Shown here: piece by piece, positions 62,657 through 64,000 of the stretch
Position numbering within the stretch: position 1 is the stretch's first letter
How the letters are laid out: every line of letters starts with the position of its first letter
Origin: Lewinellaceae bacterium
Lineage (GTDB): Bacteria; Bacteroidota; Bacteroidia; Chitinophagales; Saprospiraceae
NCBI GenBank assembly: GCA_020636195.1
Contig: JACJYH010000008.1
Location: 1 to 64,000 of the forward strand
Reading direction: 5' to 3'
DNA length: 64,000 nucleotides
Made by a program: the position numbers and the translations under genes
The notes under the pieces: model-generated
Databases searched by the model: none
What the model was told of the DNA's origin: nothing
Seen by the model: only the letters and a program-made list of their open reading frames with translations

Positions 62657-63816
62657 TTCAAAGTATCAATTTTGTTAATCAAAACCTTCTGGCCGTCTTC
62701 TAATATAAGTCCGCCTTTGGTAATAACTATATCGTTCTTTTTAATCCCATCTGTCACGATGATATTATTCCCCGCACTTTCTCCTTTGGAAATCAACTTT
62801 TTAACTGCTTTGTGTTGATCTTGATCTTTTTCAGCTAAAAATACAAAGCTTTTTCCTGTAACATCCTGTTGAATGATATCTATCGGAACATATACCGCAT
62901 TTTTGATTGTTAAATCATTGATTTTCATAATCGCAAGCAAGTTTGGTTTTAGTTCACCACTAGGATTTGTCAATTGTGCCTCCAATTTAAAAGTTCTGTT
63001 AGAAGGATCAATGGTTCTACCTATCATGGTAATTGGTTTTGTAATCTCCTTTCCTAATGCCGGAAATTCTATGGTTACTATGTCACCAACTTTGACCTTT
63101 CCCAAATATATTTCAGGCACATCAGCCACAATCTTCACTTTGGAGACATTGATTAATGATACTATCGGCATTCCCGGAGAAGCAACCTCTCCTTCTTTTA
63201 AAATTACTTTATCCACAACACCTGAGATAGGTGCATATGCATACCTTTTCTTCATTTGAGTTTGAAGTGTCACTATGGATTTTTCCAATCGTTCTTTATT
63301 ATTTTTGGCCTGCAAGAACTGGATTTCAGAACCTATCTTTTGGTCCCAAAGCCTTTTTTGTCTTTCATATACGTCAATGGCCAAATTCAAGGAATTCTGA
63401 AGCTCGTCCTTTTGTTTTTCCATGGCTTCCGCATCAACAGTAGCAATAAGCTGACCCCGATTTACTTGTTGTCCTTCTACCACGTTTAATTTTATTATTC
63501 TACCACCTAAATCGCTGCTGATATTCACAGTTCCATCGGTCAATACCACTGCTTGCAAGTCTACAAACCGCTTAAAAACCCGTTCATTGACAGTCATGGC
63601 ATTCACCTGAACAGGTGCATGTTCAGAAGTAGGAGTTTCTGCATCTATTTCAAGCTGAAGAGCTTTGATTTCAGCTTCCAATTGCTTCAATGCATCTTGT
63701 TTTTGTACCAATAGGGCACTTTTTTCTTCTACTGTTGTGGCAACCTTTTCCTGCTTACAGCCAAATAAAGATAAAACCACTAAAACTCCGAAGATAATAT
63801 ATCGACTTGTTTGCAT
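62653..63816 (-). CDS. RND periplasmic adaptor (membrane fusion) lipoprotein
   Basis: 387 aa; lipobox SLFGC (Cys20). A coiled-coil at the start (VQKQDALKQLEAEIKALQLEI) and a second helical hairpin (ALDVYERQKRLWDQ-type), lipoyl halves (LGGRIIKLNVVEGQQVNRGQ, AYAPISGVVDKVILKEGEV), beta-barrel (KIVADVPEIYLGKVKVGD) and membrane-proximal domain. It joins the permease to the TolC channel encoded just upstream on the operon. Confidence 0.95.
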   Translation of the reverse strand: MQTSRYIIFGVLVVLSLFGCKQEKVATTVEEKSALLVQKQDALKQLEAEIKALQLEIDAETPTSEHAPVQVNAMTVNERVFKRFVDLQAVVLTDGTVNISSDLGGRIIKLNVVEGQQVNRGQLIATVDAEAMEKQKDELQNSLNLAIDVYERQKRLWDQKIGSEIQFLQAKNNKERLEKSIVTLQTQMKKRYAYAPISGVVDKVILKEGEVASPGMPIVSLINVSKVKIVADVPEIYLGKVKVGDIVTIEFPALGKEITKPITMIGRTIDPSNRTFKLEAQLTNPSGELKPNLLAIMKINDLTIKNAVYVPIDIIQQDVTGKSFVFLAEKDQDQHKAVKKLISKGESAGNNIIVTDGIKKNDIVITKGGLILEDGQKVLINKIDTLK

Positions 63817-63843
63817 ATATCTAATTTTTATTATTCTAATTGA

Positions 63844-63999
63844 TTAAATTTTTCCAAGAACAGTTTGAACCTCATAACCGGCATTTACAGCATCATAAAG
63901 CGCTCCAGTGAATTGACTTTGGGCTTGAAGTAGCAGTGATTCCGCTTGAATTACTTCAATGCTAGATCCTACACCTTCCTTATATTTGATAAGGGTTTT
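63844..63999 (-). CDS. TolC-family outer-membrane channel, C-terminal end only
   Basis: The last 51 codons on the minus strand are in the window: YKEGVGSSIEVIQAES, QAQSQFTGALYDAVNAGYEV and LGKI before the TAA. This is the usual end of the second TolC repeat. The gene is the first known member of the efflux operon; its stop lies 27 bp before the adaptor start. Confidence 0.85.
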   Translation of the reverse strand, partial: KTLIKYKEGVGSSIEVIQAESLLLQAQSQFTGALYDAVNAGYEVQTVLGKI

Positions 64000-64000
64000 A

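Noticed and set aside
1..64000. Defence island, prophage or integrative element
   Set aside because: No integrase, phage, restriction-modification, toxin-antitoxin, or known defence gene was found; the accessory parts are surface proteins and repeats.

Overview
This AT-rich window (about 35-38% GC by eye) belongs to a member of the Bacteroidota, most likely the Saprospiria/Chitinophagia side of the phylum. The support is direct. There are seven large or medium secreted proteins with C-terminal sorting domains of the type IX secretion system (T9SS), SprB-like and SdrD_B-like repeats, and MopE-like and P-domain modules. There are SusD-free surface lipoproteins, many TAnnTTTG-type -7 promoter boxes, helix-hairpin-helix/outer-membrane proteins, and no Shine-Dalgarno pattern in front of most genes. 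No rRNA, tRNA, CRISPR array, prophage or complete insertion sequence was seen.

Layout. 1-5.1 kb: end of a TerC-family membrane protein, an ApbE lipoprotein overlapping a DEDDh exonuclease, then a redox cluster (MbnP-like protein, MauG/MbnH-like diheme peroxidase, cytochrome c with a Tll0287-like domain). 5.3-11 kb: secreted thioredoxin, a MITE-like element, prolyl oligopeptidase, M20 dipeptidase, FKBP isomerase, trmD. 11-22.6 kb: three consecutive giant T9SS cargo genes, the last two tandem paralogues whose sorting domains are almost identical in DNA. 22.6-25 kb: a second peroxidase/MbnP pair, divergently arranged. 25-34.7 kb: housekeeping genes (ndk, NrnA-like phosphoesterase, FKBP, prfB with its programmed frameshift, 3-methyladenine glycosylase, rlmH, an FAD enzyme, an MBL hydrolase, a Kbp/YgaU homologue, a phosphopantetheinyl transferase). 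34.8-40.3 kb: T9SS metalloprotease, PASTA protein, trpS. 40.3-45.9 kb: second MITE copy, an ECF sigma factor overlapping a membrane protein that looks like an anti-sigma factor fused to a beta-barrel, a DUF1573 protein, and a double CbxX-type AAA ATPase with an unrecognised duplicated N-terminal domain. 46-53.6 kb: SdrD_B-type cargo, Smr and HhH/barrel genes, a PKD cargo gene of mosaic base composition flanked by duplicated promoter DNA, and a repeat-rich intergenic region. 53.6-64 kb: GldM-C-like protein, VOC protein, ABC-F ATPase, small cargo protein, LysM amidase, pdxH, and an RND efflux operon cut by the window end.

How it fits together. Much of the window serves the cell surface: cargo for T9SS, periplasmic folding factors, cell-wall hydrolase, efflux and extracytoplasmic redox proteins. 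The most unusual items are the two MbnP/peroxidase loci (one MbnP lacks every tryptophan), the sigma/trans-envelope regulator pair with a duplicated N-terminal motif, the AAA protein with a new-looking N-terminal region, the MITE family with clear 3-bp target duplications, a 22-bp perfect palindrome centred between two divergent promoters, and sequence exchange between sorting domains. None is proven to be a new system from sequence alone.
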